From an uncultured beta proteobacterium (GTDB lineage: Bacteria > Pseudomonadota > Gammaproteobacteria > Burkholderiales > Burkholderiaceae_C): a stretch of 59,125 nucleotides of DNA. Position 1 is the stretch's first letter, and every line of letters begins with the position of its first letter. Shown here piece after piece: positions 1 through 9,637 of this stretch. The notes beneath the pieces are model-generated. The model was not told the DNA's origin. It worked only from the letters and a program-made list of their open reading frames with translations, and did no database searches. Location of the stretch: contig CAIPGC010000073.1 of NCBI GenBank assembly GCA_903864505.1, forward strand, positions 1-59,125, given 5' to 3'. The position numbers and the translations under genes were made by a program.

Positions 1-2316
1 CATTGCATTGCTTTGGCGCTTGCAAGTGCCGTTCCTTTGGGCTGCCTGGCGCAGTCGGATTCCCCGGTAAAAAGTCTGGGCGTCGTGACCGTCGTTGGTA
101 CCGGGCAGCCCACGTCCCTGCCCACGCAGATTCCCACCACCATGGAGGGCATGACCGGTGCCCAGATCGAACAAAGCATCAACGCGACCGACAGCGAGGA
201 TGGGTTGCGCTACCTTCCGAGCCTGCTGGTGCGCAAGCGCTACATCGCCGACTACAACCACGCCGTGCTGTCGAGCCGCGCATCGGGCACCGGCAACAGC
301 GCCCGCTCGGCCGTCTATGCCGATGGCATCCTGCTCTCCAACTACCTTGGCAATGGCGCCACCTTCGCACCGCGCTGGGGCTTGGTCACGCCCGAGGAAA
401 TTGCGCGGGTGGATGTGATGTACGGCCCCTTCTCCGCCGCCTATCCCGGCAACTCGGTGGGGGCCGTGGTCGATTATGTGACCCGCATGCCCACGCAGCT
501 GGAAGGCCATGTCAAGGCCGGCTATGTCAGTCAGCCGTTCAGCCTGTACCACACCAGCGACACCTACAATGCCTGGCAGTCCAGCGCGTCTCTGGGCAGC
601 AAGGAGGGTGACTGGTCGTGGTTCATCAACCTCAACCACACCAACAGCCGTGGTCAGCCGCTCACATTTCCGACGCGCTTGAAGTCAGCGGGCGTGGCCG
701 GCGCTGCCGCAGTGGCAGTCACCGGCGCCGTGCTGGATGCCAACAATGCCAATGTGCCCTGGTTCGACCTGGGCACGGCCACGCAGTACACCACGGTGCA
801 GGACCATGCCAAGATCAAACTGGCCTACGACATCGCGCCCACTGTTCGCGCGAACTACACCTATGGCCTGTGGAAAAACACTTCTGAAGGGCGTCCGGCG
901 ACCTACCTGCGCGATGCCAATGGTCAGCCGGTCTACAGCGGCCCTATCAACGTTGCCGGGTTGGCATTCACCGGTGTCAACGCACTGACCGGGGCCGACT
1001 ATGTTCTGACCAATGAAGAACTGGTGCACAACATGCACGGAATCTCGGTCAAGAGCCATGCCCAGGGCATCTTCGACTGGGAACTGGCGGCCAGCCAATA
1101 CCACTACGTGCAGGACACCAACCGTCGCAATGCGGCAAGCAACCCCTTGCCGGCAGCGCAAAACGGTGGCGCCGGTTCCATCGCCGATACCGGCGGCACG
1201 GGCTGGACTACCTGGGGCGTGAAGGGCATTTGGCGACCGGATGGCGTGAAGGGCGCCCACATCGCAGACTTTGGCCTGCAGCAAGACCGCCATGTGCTCA
1301 AGACGCTGACTTCCAACATCGGCGGCAACTGGATGGCTGACCCGGCGGGCAGCCTTGCCAATGAAATTGGAGGCACCACAGCGACGCGCAGCCTGTATGC
1401 ACAGGACAGATGGAGCTTTGCGCCGCTGTGGAAAACCGTTTTGGGGGTTCGCCTGGAGCACTGGACGGCACAGGACGGGTTCACGACGTTCGGCGCAAAC
1501 AATGCTTCCAATGTGCGATACGGCTCGCGCGACGAGACTTTTGCGTCACCCAAAGCGGCCCTTTCCTACCAGTCGGGCGACGACACCGTGCTCAAGGCGG
1601 CACTCGGACGCGCAGTGCGTTTCCCCACCGTATCGGAGCTGTATGGCGCCACATCGACGACCAACTCGCAGTACATCAACGACCCCCACCTGAAGCCGGA
1701 AAAGTCCTGGACGACCGAACTGAGCGCAGAGAAAGCCCTGGGAATCGGAACCTTGCGACTGACGTGGTTTGCCGAAGATACGCAGGACTCGCTCTATTCC
1801 CAAACCGCATTCGATGCGGCCGCCAACAAGAACATCAGCCGGGTGCAAAACGTCGGACTTATCCGGACGCAGGGTGTAGAGCTTGCATTCGTAGGCGAAA
1901 ACATTTTCAGGCAAGGCCTGGACTTGTCGGCCAGCGTGACCTACACCGACTCCAGCATCAAGGAAAACGAGGGCTTTGTAGCCGTGGCTGGCGACACGAT
2001 TGGCAAACGTCAGCCCAATATTCCGGCCTGGCGCGCCACTGCGCTGGCGAGCTACCGCTGGGGTCCGCAATGGACGAGCAGCTTGGGTGCACGCTATAGC
2101 GGAGCGCAATTTCGAACCCTCAACAACAGCGATGTCAACGGCACCACGTACCAGGGAGTAAGCGAATTCCTCGTGGTGGATGTGCGCGTGCGTTACCAGA
2201 TCAACAAGCAGATGGCGCTTGCTGTCGGTATCGACAACCTCACCAACTACCAGTACTGGAACTTTCATCCCTACCCGCAGCGCAGCTACTCGGCCGAGCT
2301 CAAGTGGGACCTTTAG
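1..2316 (+). CDS. TonB-dependent outer-membrane receptor, 5' end cut by window
   Basis: The reading frame is open from base 1, so the true start lies outside the window. The first residues (ALALASAVPLGCLAQ) look like the end of a signal peptide. A short segment with GVVTVVGTG resembles a TonB box, followed by a plug domain (about codons 40-170, with VYADGILLSNYLG and YGPFSAAYPGNSVGAVV) and a long beta-barrel that ends in the aromatic-rich strand SYSAELKWDL. It would import a bound metal or chelate into the periplasm using TonB energy. The substrate cannot be read from the sequence. The YcnI-like gene 29 nt downstream suggests copper (inference). Confidence 0.9.
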   Translation, partial: HCIALALASAVPLGCLAQSDSPVKSLGVVTVVGTGQPTSLPTQIPTTMEGMTGAQIEQSINATDSEDGLRYLPSLLVRKRYIADYNHAVLSSRASGTGNSARSAVYADGILLSNYLGNGATFAPRWGLVTPEEIARVDVMYGPFSAAYPGNSVGAVVDYVTRMPTQLEGHVKAGYVSQPFSLYHTSDTYNAWQSSASLGSKEGDWSWFINLNHTNSRGQPLTFPTRLKSAGVAGAAAVAVTGAVLDANNANVPWFDLGTATQYTTVQDHAKIKLAYDIAPTVRANYTYGLWKNTSEGRPATYLRDANGQPVYSGPINVAGLAFTGVNALTGADYVLTNEELVHNMHGISVKSHAQGIFDWELAASQYHYVQDTNRRNAASNPLPAAQNGGAGSIADTGGTGWTTWGVKGIWRPDGVKGAHIADFGLQQDRHVLKTLTSNIGGNWMADPAGSLANEIGGTTATRSLYAQDRWSFAPLWKTVLGVRLEHWTAQDGFTTFGANNASNVRYGSRDETFASPKAALSYQSGDDTVLKAALGRAVRFPTVSELYGATSTTNSQYINDPHLKPEKSWTTELSAEKALGIGTLRLTWFAEDTQDSLYSQTAFDAAANKNISRVQNVGLIRTQGVELAFVGENIFRQGLDLSASVTYTDSSIKENEGFVAVAGDTIGKRQPNIPAWRATALASYRWGPQWTSSLGARYSGAQFRTLNNSDVNGTTYQGVSEFLVVDVRVRYQINKQMALAVGIDNLTNYQYWNFHPYPQRSYSAELKWDL

Positions 2317-2345
2317 CCCCTTTCAACCTCCACAGAAAGACTCCG

Positions 2346-2897
2346 ATGATGACTCAAATTGCTATTCGTTTTGTAGCTGCTTGCGCTTTGTTTACGGGCG
2401 CTACAGCCGCTTTTCCTCATATAGTGCTGCAGGACCCGGCTGCCGCTGCCGGTGCTTCCTACCGGGCCACGCTGCGTGTCGGACACGGCTGTGAGGGTAC
2501 CGCCACCACGGCGCTGACCGTCACCATCCCGGAAGGCTTCACCGGTGCCCAACCCATGCCCAAGCCCGGGTGGAGCGTGACCACCCGCATCGGCAAGCTG
2601 GCGCAGCCCTACCAGAGCCACGGCAAGACCTTCACCGAAGGCGTGCAGGAAATCCGCTGGGTGGCCAATGCACCCGAGCACTACCTGCCCGATGCCTTCT
2701 ATGATGAGTTTGTCCTGCGCGGCACCACCCCCACCAAGCCCGGGGAATTGTGGTTCAAGGTGGTGCAAACCTGCGAGAGGGGCACGAACACCTGGGTCGA
2801 AGTGCCTGCAACCGGCACATCGACCAAAGGTCTGAAGAGTCCGGCCGCGCTGCTGGAGGTTATGGATATTCATGCCACAGGTGGCCACCAACACTAG
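2346..2897 (+). CDS. YcnI-like (DUF1775) periplasmic protein, probable copper binding
   Basis: A 183-residue exported protein. A signal peptide (about residues 1-22) precedes a single domain starting PHIVLQDP, with GHGCEG (Cys49) and PKPGW (Trp76), typical of the DUF1775/YcnI family. In characterised YcnI an N-terminal His and a Trp bind Cu(II); His25 and Trp76 are the likely equivalents here. The C-terminus is His-rich (HATGGHQH). The start at 2346 is chosen over an upstream in-frame start because that one overlaps the receptor gene and would spoil the signal peptide. It probably forms an operon with the receptor. The hydrophobic core of the signal peptide is encoded by a copy of the interspersed repeat at 2361-2414. 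Confidence 0.82.
   Translation: MMTQIAIRFVAACALFTGATAAFPHIVLQDPAAAAGASYRATLRVGHGCEGTATTALTVTIPEGFTGAQPMPKPGWSVTTRIGKLAQPYQSHGKTFTEGVQEIRWVANAPEHYLPDAFYDEFVLRGTTPTKPGELWFKVVQTCERGTNTWVEVPATGTSTKGLKSPAALLEVMDIHATGGHQH
2361..2414 (+). repeat. Interspersed ~55-bp repeat, copy inside the ycnI signal peptide
   Basis: This copy aligns with the copies at 42141-42196 and 22574-22628. It has the left block GCTAT-N3-TTTTGTAGCTG and a right block GGGCGCTACAGCC followed by CTTTT. It lies wholly inside coding sequence and supplies residues 6-23 (IAIRFVAACALFTG and following) of the YcnI-like protein. Confidence 0.6.
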
Positions 2898-2908
2898 CGG
2901 CCCAGGGC

Positions 2909-3796
2909 TTATTGAATGGCACCAGTTTCACATGACGTACTGGCGCAGGCCAACCCTCCGCCTTTCGCCGACAACCCCTGCCCCAGGCGGTCGGAAGTCC
3001 AGCGCAGCAGGTCGATCCACATCTGGCGCATCTCGCTGTCCTGCGGCGTGCGCGCTGCATTGGGCAACTCGATGGTGACCACCGGAACGCGCTTGTGGAC
3101 ACCGCCGTAGTTTCCCAGCGAGCCAGGAAAGATGCCGACCTGATCAAGGTAAAGACGCCCGAGCTTGCTTGGAGGCACCGACGGCCCATCAAAGTCGAGC
3201 ACGCCATAGGGCGCGTGCACACTCACAATCAGGTTGGGACGGAAGGTGTTCATCTGGTCCAGCAGGAACCGTGACTCGGGCTCTGAAAGCGGCTGCGTTC
3301 CAGGCCACCGGCGCGGGTCGCGCAGGGTGCGCTTTTCCCAGTAAACACGCGCGTCGCGGCTCCAATTGGGGGTGGGAAAATTGCGGTTCAAATCGACTCC
3401 GTGTGCATTGACACGCTTGGAAGGTCTGGCAAACAACCCATCCGGATTGAGTGCGGGAATAAAGCGCCAGTGGATGGGCGACGGCAGTTCGGCGGGCATG
3501 GTCTGCGCCAGCAAAATCCAGTGAAAGACCAGGGAACTGGACGACATCTCATCGCCGTGCATGCCGCCGAGCACCAGCACGCGCAGACCCGCATCGTCGG
3601 GCGCAACGTCGCGTCCCCAGATCGGGCGACCCAGCACCGAGCGGGCGCGCATATCGGTCAATTGGGCGGCTTCGCACAAGGGTGGCTTGACATTCGGAAT
3701 TCGCAAGGAATAGTCGAGGCAAGACCTCATGGGGACTGCGTATGCAGCTATGCTTACCATAGCAATCGCAGCTAGAAGGTGTTGCTTTACACGCAT
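2909..3796 (-). CDS. M14-family zinc carboxypeptidase, exported
   Basis: A 295-residue protein with an N-terminal signal peptide (residues 1-22). The metallocarboxypeptidase signature is complete: HGDE (His80, Glu83) and SVH (His193) as zinc ligands, NPDG, LNRNFP (Arg137 for substrate carboxylate binding) and the general base in VTIELP (Glu242). The family includes murein peptide amidases (MpaA) and related periplasmic peptidases; the peptide substrate here is unknown. The start MRVKQH at 3796 is preferred to one at 3847, which would add 17 residues before the signal peptide and almost abut the divergent flavin reductase. The 3' end faces the ycnI-like gene 11 nt away. Confidence 0.85.
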   Translation of the reverse strand: MRVKQHLLAAIAMVSIAAYAVPMRSCLDYSLRIPNVKPPLCEAAQLTDMRARSVLGRPIWGRDVAPDDAGLRVLVLGGMHGDEMSSSSLVFHWILLAQTMPAELPSPIHWRFIPALNPDGLFARPSKRVNAHGVDLNRNFPTPNWSRDARVYWEKRTLRDPRRWPGTQPLSEPESRFLLDQMNTFRPNLIVSVHAPYGVLDFDGPSVPPSKLGRLYLDQVGIFPGSLGNYGGVHKRVPVVTIELPNAARTPQDSEMRQMWIDLLRWTSDRLGQGLSAKGGGLACASTSCETGAIQ

Positions 3797-3850
3797 GCCA
3801 TCAATTGTAGGTGGCCTCCGAGGAAATGCGATATCGGTTAAATTCAAACC

Positions 3851-4369
3851 ATGCTTGCGACCACCAACCCACCCCGGGCCAACCCCCCCAGCTTTTCCGC
3901 CAGCGAGTTCCGCAATGCGCTGGGGATGTTTGCCACCGGAGTCACCATCGTCACCGCGCGCGCCAGCGATGGGGTTTTGATCGGACTTACCGCCAACTCA
4001 TTCAACTCGGTTTCGCTCGCGCCTCCGCTGGTGCTATGGAGCCTGTCACGGCTTGCCGGCTCAATGTCTGCGTTCAGCACAGGCTCGCACTACGCAATCA
4101 ACATTTTGAGCGCCGACCAACAGGATCTGGCGCGGCAATTTGCCACCAAAGACATAGACCGTTTTGCCGGGGTGGCGTTTTCACGCGGTGTCGGTGGTGC
4201 ACCGATACTGGAAGGTGCAGTCGCATGTTTTGAATGCTTTAACCGCAGCCAGTACGAAGAAGGCGACCACGTGATCTTTGTTGGTGAAGTGGAGCGCTGC
4301 ACCCACCGCCCTGGCACCTCACCCCTGCTGTTTCACGGCGGCAAGTACTACGCCGAACATCCGCTGTAG
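3851..4369 (+). CDS. Flavin reductase-like domain protein
   Basis: A 172-residue, single-domain protein of the flavin reductase-like (HpaC/NtaB/DszD type) family. Visible features are the N-terminal FRNALGMFATGVTIVTA, the FMN-contacting LTANSFNSVSLAPPLVLWSLS, FSTGSHYAINIL, and the C-terminal GDHVIFVGEVERC and PLLFHGGKYY. Such enzymes reduce FMN or FAD with NAD(P)H for a partner monooxygenase, or carry their own flavin. No monooxygenase gene is adjacent, so the partner is unknown. The gene is divergent from the carboxypeptidase and convergent with the chemoreceptor. Confidence 0.85.
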   Translation: MLATTNPPRANPPSFSASEFRNALGMFATGVTIVTARASDGVLIGLTANSFNSVSLAPPLVLWSLSRLAGSMSAFSTGSHYAINILSADQQDLARQFATKDIDRFAGVAFSRGVGGAPILEGAVACFECFNRSQYEEGDHVIFVGEVERCTHRPGTSPLLFHGGKYYAEHPL

Positions 4370-4386
4370 AGCAGTTGCGGGAAAAT

Positions 4387-6750
4387 TCAAACTTTTGCCA
4401 GATCTTGCGCGGTCAAGGCACCCCGGTAGGCTCCACAACCAATAAGCAGATTCTGGTCGATCGGCAATACGTAGGAGGCCTTTCCACGTACATCTTGGGT
4501 GAGCAGGTTGATGATGTTGTACTCCACCCACCCTCCCCCCTGCTCGGCGCGCTCCCAGGCATCATCGAGCAACTGCTGCGCATCCAAACCGGGCGCGTCA
4601 AACAGGCTGGTGCCTACCCGATTCTGGTCTGCACCCATGACGCGGTACACCCCTTCGCGATCAAACACAAACACATACAGGTCACGATCCACGTAGCCAC
4701 CCTGCTTGTCATGGAAGACCGGGAAGGCCTTGTCAAATCCCACCGACTTCACCAGCGCGTGCGCCCTTTGCGCAATGGACAATGCCTCGTCGGCGGTCCC
4801 TTGTCGCAGTTTGATGTGGGTGACCGCTTGCTCGAGCTGACGTGAGCGCTGCATCAATCGATTGGAACGATGCGAGGTGCGATCGACCAGCCCCGAGTTT
4901 TCAATGGTGACCTTGTCCAGGTCGCCCACCGCCTGGACCACCTCGGCCAGGGCAATGCTCTGCTTGACACTGCCTTCGGCCATGGTGTCCACGTTCTGTG
5001 CAATCTCGCGGATCCCCGTGACCAGACTGCCCATGAGGTGATTGACCTCTTCGATCGACTTGACCGTGCTCCCGACACGGGAAGCGGAGTCGACAATCAT
5101 GCCGCGGACTTCGCCGGCCGCAGTCTGGCTGCGTCGCGCCAGACTGCGCACTTCTGACGCAACCACCGCAAAACCTTTGCCCTGTTCACCCGCGCGTGCC
5201 GCTTCCACCGCCGCATTCAGCGCCAGCAGGTTGGTCTGGAAGGCGATAGCATCGATGGTGCCTATGATCTCGCTCATGCGGTTGGAGGTGGTTCGCAACT
5301 CTTCCATTCCGCCAACCGTCTTGGCCATGAGACCGGTCGCATTTTCGGCTTCCTGGTGCAGGCTCTTGGTCATCAGGCTCACTTCCTGGGCCGCCTCGGA
5401 GTTGCGTGCCACGGTTTCACTGACTTCACCGACGTTGGAGGTTGCCTCTTCCAGACTCGCGGCCTGGGACTGCGTACGCTGCGACAGCGAATGGCCATCT
5501 TCGACCAGTTGCCCACCAACGTGGGTGACCATGCTGGAAGCGCTTCGCACATCGGCAACCAGCGCCGAGAGTACATCGAGCATTCGCTCAAACTCGCGCC
5601 CAATGCTAGCCAGTTCGTCTGTTCCCTTGGGGTCAATCTTGGTCGCCAGGTTACCCTTGGTTGCTTCCTGCAGCCCCGCATGTAACAGGGCAAGATTGCC
5701 CAGCGTGGCGATCGAGAAACACCACAGCAGGTAGATAACCAGCAAGATACCGGTCAGAGCCAGGCCCCCCAGCCACGCGCCCTGAAACAACGCAGTACTC
5801 TTGCGTTGCTGCAACTGGGACCGCAATAAGCTGGCCGCATCAGCACGGAACGCACGTCCAGCGTCAAGCACCTTGGCACCTACATCGAGCAACGCCTTGG
5901 CATTGTCAGGATTCTGATCCTTGCCAAACTGTTCGCTGGCCGAGCGTGCCAGCTCCCGTGCGGTCGAGACCACCTCCTCAGCCCGCTTAGGAACGGCAAC
6001 CTCACCGGCGCGCCCGAGCGCCTGAAACAGTTCCTCAATGCCCTGCGTCTTCTCATTGAGCAATTCAACCAATGTGGGCAAGGATGCGACCTGAGCCTGC
6101 CGGTCCTGCGACTGCCCCAACCATGCAGCAGCGACTGCACGCAGTCGGCTTGCAGCCTCCAGCCAGGGGATGGCATTGCCGGTCAGCACTTCCTGCAAGA
6201 AATAGGTTTGGGCGTAGGGATCCAGCACCAGCCCCGAGTTCTCACCCGCGTTCTGTGCCAGCTTTCGCAACTCGTTGATCTGTTTGGTGCTGGCGCTGTA
6301 AAAAGCGGCCCGATCCTTGACATCGGGATCTGCACCCAGTGCTTGCAGGCCGGCGCGTACCGTTGCCCACTGCGAAGCAAGTTTAAGCTCCGCATGTGCC
6401 TTGACTCCTGCGTCCAGCGCGTCCACATCCTTGCTCAACTGGGTCCGGGTCTGCGCACGATCGCTGTCATAGGCCGGATTACCCATCAACAAACCATTGA
6501 CTCGCAGGCGCTGCACATCCGTCGCAAGATCCGTGACAAGCGAGGCGACCTCCGCCCCCATCAACTCCTTGCGTGCAACGTCGTAGTCGTTCAGCAACGA
6601 GGAAAGCAGCACAAGCGCCATCACGCAAAGGGGAACCAGCGCCAGCAATGCCATGGTTCCGACTTTGACCGACATGCGCAATCGCTGCATCAGCGCGACA
6701 CCCGGTATCAACCACCCCGGGGTATGAACAATATTGGATAGGGAACTCAT
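4387..6750 (-). CDS. Methyl-accepting chemotaxis protein with C-terminal Cache domain
   Basis: A 787-residue chemoreceptor. Order: TM1 near residues 28-50, a large periplasmic helical domain of about 270 residues, TM2 near 320-350, HAMP, then the signalling domain whose hairpin tip [20 protein letters not shown] lies near residue 515. After the signalling domain, residues about 645-787 form a Cache_2-like module ([37 protein letters not shown]). A Cache domain normally sits in the periplasm at the N-terminus, so here it would be cytoplasmic. The start MSSLSN at 6750 is preferred over one 69 nt upstream. It is the last gene of a minus-strand series with a receiver gene and two DUF1631 genes. 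Confidence 0.9.
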   Translation of the reverse strand: MSSLSNIVHTPGWLIPGVALMQRLRMSVKVGTMALLALVPLCVMALVLLSSLLNDYDVARKELMGAEVASLVTDLATDVQRLRVNGLLMGNPAYDSDRAQTRTQLSKDVDALDAGVKAHAELKLASQWATVRAGLQALGADPDVKDRAAFYSASTKQINELRKLAQNAGENSGLVLDPYAQTYFLQEVLTGNAIPWLEAASRLRAVAAAWLGQSQDRQAQVASLPTLVELLNEKTQGIEELFQALGRAGEVAVPKRAEEVVSTARELARSASEQFGKDQNPDNAKALLDVGAKVLDAGRAFRADAASLLRSQLQQRKSTALFQGAWLGGLALTGILLVIYLLWCFSIATLGNLALLHAGLQEATKGNLATKIDPKGTDELASIGREFERMLDVLSALVADVRSASSMVTHVGGQLVEDGHSLSQRTQSQAASLEEATSNVGEVSETVARNSEAAQEVSLMTKSLHQEAENATGLMAKTVGGMEELRTTSNRMSEIIGTIDAIAFQTNLLALNAAVEAARAGEQGKGFAVVASEVRSLARRSQTAAGEVRGMIVDSASRVGSTVKSIEEVNHLMGSLVTGIREIAQNVDTMAEGSVKQSIALAEVVQAVGDLDKVTIENSGLVDRTSHRSNRLMQRSRQLEQAVTHIKLRQGTADEALSIAQRAHALVKSVGFDKAFPVFHDKQGGYVDRDLYVFVFDREGVYRVMGADQNRVGTSLFDAPGLDAQQLLDDAWERAEQGGGWVEYNIINLLTQDVRGKASYVLPIDQNLLIGCGAYRGALTAQDLAKV

Positions 6751-6826
6751 AGCGCTAAATCTTACTTCCTTTGCAAGTGGCACCGAAGAAATATTCGATT
6801 CCCGGCTCGACTCCCGCAACTGACCA

Positions 6827-7207
6827 TCAGCGCACGCCGACCACGCGCATTAACTCCGTTTGCAACTCATCCTGTTCTATCGGTTTGGCGACGTACCCAT
6901 CCGCGCCGGCCTTCAGATAGCGCGTGCGGTCTCCGGGTTCAGCATGGGCTGTCGCCATGATGATCGGCAAATGCGCGCCGCTCGACTGCTCCTGTTCTCG
7001 GATGGCAGCGAGGGCCTCGACGCCGTCCATATTGGGCATCATTACATCCATCAGCACCACATCAAACGGCAGCTTCGAAAGACACTTGAGCGCCTTCTGC
7101 CCATCATTAACCACAACACCGGTATGGCCCAGGGCGGTCAGCATGCCGATCACCAGGCGCTGATTGATGGTGTTGTCCTCGGCTACCAGTACTTTCAATG
7201 CGCGCAT
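6827..7207 (-). CDS. CheY-like single-domain response regulator
   Basis: A 126-residue receiver domain with no output domain. The acidic pair is in [12 protein letters not shown], the phospho-acceptor Asp in [13 protein letters not shown], the switch Thr in IIMATAHA, and the conserved Lys in [10 protein letters not shown]. The EDNTINQ form is typical of receivers found in hybrid kinases and phosphorelays rather than of CheY itself. The start MRALKV at 7207 gives a normal receiver length. It lies 28 nt after the upstream DUF1631 gene and before the chemoreceptor, so it probably works with one or both. Confidence 0.88.
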   Translation of the reverse strand: MRALKVLVAEDNTINQRLVIGMLTALGHTGVVVNDGQKALKCLSKLPFDVVLMDVMMPNMDGVEALAAIREQEQSSGAHLPIIMATAHAEPGDRTRYLKAGADGYVAKPIEQDELQTELMRVVGVR

Positions 7208-7235
7208 GATCTCCAGGTGCAAAAGTCGAGGCCAA

Positions 7236-9617
7236 TTAAAGCGTGGAGTCGACGCTGTTGCGCATCGCCTGCTGCGCCACGGCGTTGAGCGCGCCCTCCA
7301 CCACCGGTTGCCCGGAGATGATGCGCAGATCGCCCGCTTCCACCATTTTGTCGCGTGAGCGCCGGGTCATGGACTGTGTGGTGCCAAAGACGCTGGTGAA
7401 CAGGAACAGCGTACCGTGAGGGCTTGCCCAGGTGAGCTGGGTGCGAATCCATTGACCATTGACCATCATCTCCACCCACGAACCCAGCGTCAGGTCGGCC
7501 ACCTGCGGCTGCGCTGGAAGATCGGCCACATGCGTCGTGGTTGTGCGCTGCGGTGACGGCGCCGCAGCGTCGCCACTTGCGGCGGCAGGCGCAGAAACCT
7601 GCGGCGCCAGGTCGGGCAATTCCATGAAGTTGGAGGCTTCAGCCTCCTGCGGACCGACCCAGGGGTCACCGCTCTCCAGCAGCATTACGCGTGCACTGGT
7701 GTGCGGCTTGGGTTCGGGCTCGGGCTCGCGCGCGGCCACCTCAGGCTTCTGTGCAGCGCGGAATGCCAGCTGGTGTAACCCCATCAGTGCTTCCAGGAAT
7801 GCACTGGTCTTGGTGGCGGGATAGCCAATGATCTCCAGGCCCTCGCGCAGCGTGCTGAGCAGCAAGGGCACCAAGCGGGTCAGCTTGCCATAGTTGGTGC
7901 GGTTGAGCTTGGGATGCGTACTCCACAACAAGGCCGAAATGAGCGCCTGGTATTTGTCGGCCACAGATGAGCCGGAGCCACCCGTAATCCGGGCCTGCGC
8001 CACCACCTGTGCCCAGGGGCCACACAAAAAGTCCATTACCACGTCGGGCACCAGACCGGCGTCCGGGTGACCATCGATTTCCTTGGCAATCTTTTCTGCC
8101 AGCAGATTTCGCTGCTCCGCGTGGCGCAGCACTTCAACCGTTTGCGCACGTTGCTGTTCGCGTTGCTTCTCGGCACGCTGCCATGCGTCCTGCAGCTGGC
8201 GCAGCACCTGCACAAACGGCTCTGCACTTTCAATGGGCGCGTTGAACAAGGGTGCAAGGACCCGCTCCAAGCCCTGCATAAACTCCCGAAAGCCGGTCGT
8301 CTGCGCAGTGGCGTACGCCATGCTGCGGTGGGTTATTTCCTGCACCAACAAACGCGCCGGGTGCTGCTTGTCGGTAAACAGCCGGGCATCCACCAGCGAC
8401 AGACGCAACAGCGCGGGCTCCAGCCGGCGGATCAATTGCTGCACGGGTTCGAGCAGACGTGCATCCGTCGCAATGTTTTCCACCAGCAGGGTGATGACTT
8501 CCAGGCTCAGCACTTGCGCCACGCCACGGACCTGGCTGCGCAGGCGGCTTCGCACTGCGTCGACCGAAGCGTCGCCGTCCGCCACGGGCAGGACGGATGT
8601 ACCCCGGCGCTGTTCAAGACGTTGCACCATATCGTCTACCTGGTGCATCTCCTTCAGGGCTTCCAGCGCAGCAGGTACGGTGGCATCAAAATCAGTTTGG
8701 GCAGTTTCGGTGGGTTCGGGACCATTTTCAAATTCCTGCGCAAAGCGCTGGGCGAACGCCTCAACCGCGCTGAGGCTGGGAGACCGGTCTAGCTCTCCCG
8801 TTAACAGTTGCCGCAGCCGGTCCAGCGTCAAGAGCGAAGAATCGCGCGCAGAGGCCGCCCGAACCGGGGCGGCTACGCTACTCGCTGCGGATTCCGGAGT
8901 GCTCGACCCATGATGTACATCCTGAGCAATACCGCGCCCGATTCCGTGACCAGCGGGTGTTTGCAACACGGCATAGCCCGCACCCACCACACCCTCACCA
9001 CGCAGCTTGGTACTTAACTCCATGTACAGACTGCGCAACTCCTGTCCCAGAGCCACACCCATCGCACCGAGCCAATCCAGTTGGGTCGGACCCGGAACCT
9101 GGGTCTGCTCGATCACCCCTTTCAATGCGCCAACAAAGATCTCTGGACGCAGGGGATTGCTCTCGGGCTTTACCGCTCCCAGCCCCAAGGTGCTGCAGAT
9201 CAAGGTGTTGAGTTCGGCCAGGCTGGCCTCCGCGGCCAGCAGGGCCACCTGCTGCGTGCGTGCCAGCGCTACACTGGTGAGCACCTGCACCTCATCCATC
9301 AGTTCGAGTTCGTCGAACTGTAGATCAGCCGATGCGGAGTTGCCCGACTTTGGCGGTACCGCGGGCCTTACAAAAGCCTCTGACAATGCCCTTGGATAGC
9401 GCTTGCACAGTTCTGGCTCCCACTGGCGCAACTGCCTGGCAGAGCCTGCCAGGGAGTCCCTCTCATGCAGATCACGCGAAGCTGCTTCACGCGTTTGCAG
9501 GGAGAGGCGCGCTGCCGCCACCAGTTTGCCCATGATATCCACGCCGCGCCTGGCAGCCTCCTGCACGGTGCTCTGGTACAGGGCACGAGATCGCTCGGAC
9601 GAAAGAGTTCCTGGCAT
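7236..9617 (-). CDS. DUF1631 family protein (copy A)
   Basis: A 793-residue cytoplasmic protein with no membrane segment or signal peptide, recognised as DUF1631, a family of unknown function. It is mostly predicted helix, with a variable Pro/Ala/Glu-rich linker near residues 610-700. A conserved C-terminal block (GSWVEMMVNGQWIRTQL, then TWASPHGTLFLF and SMTRRS) is shared with copy B at 11375-13594. That block looks like a small beta-barrel, but I cannot assign it. The gene lies 20 nt after ettA and 28 nt before the receiver gene. Confidence 0.85.
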   Translation of the reverse strand: MPGTLSSERSRALYQSTVQEAARRGVDIMGKLVAAARLSLQTREAASRDLHERDSLAGSARQLRQWEPELCKRYPRALSEAFVRPAVPPKSGNSASADLQFDELELMDEVQVLTSVALARTQQVALLAAEASLAELNTLICSTLGLGAVKPESNPLRPEIFVGALKGVIEQTQVPGPTQLDWLGAMGVALGQELRSLYMELSTKLRGEGVVGAGYAVLQTPAGHGIGRGIAQDVHHGSSTPESAASSVAAPVRAASARDSSLLTLDRLRQLLTGELDRSPSLSAVEAFAQRFAQEFENGPEPTETAQTDFDATVPAALEALKEMHQVDDMVQRLEQRRGTSVLPVADGDASVDAVRSRLRSQVRGVAQVLSLEVITLLVENIATDARLLEPVQQLIRRLEPALLRLSLVDARLFTDKQHPARLLVQEITHRSMAYATAQTTGFREFMQGLERVLAPLFNAPIESAEPFVQVLRQLQDAWQRAEKQREQQRAQTVEVLRHAEQRNLLAEKIAKEIDGHPDAGLVPDVVMDFLCGPWAQVVAQARITGGSGSSVADKYQALISALLWSTHPKLNRTNYGKLTRLVPLLLSTLREGLEIIGYPATKTSAFLEALMGLHQLAFRAAQKPEVAAREPEPEPKPHTSARVMLLESGDPWVGPQEAEASNFMELPDLAPQVSAPAAASGDAAAPSPQRTTTTHVADLPAQPQVADLTLGSWVEMMVNGQWIRTQLTWASPHGTLFLFTSVFGTTQSMTRRSRDKMVEAGDLRIISGQPVVEGALNAVAQQAMRNSVDSTL

Positions 9618-9637
9618 GGCCTCGGGTACCTCCGGCC

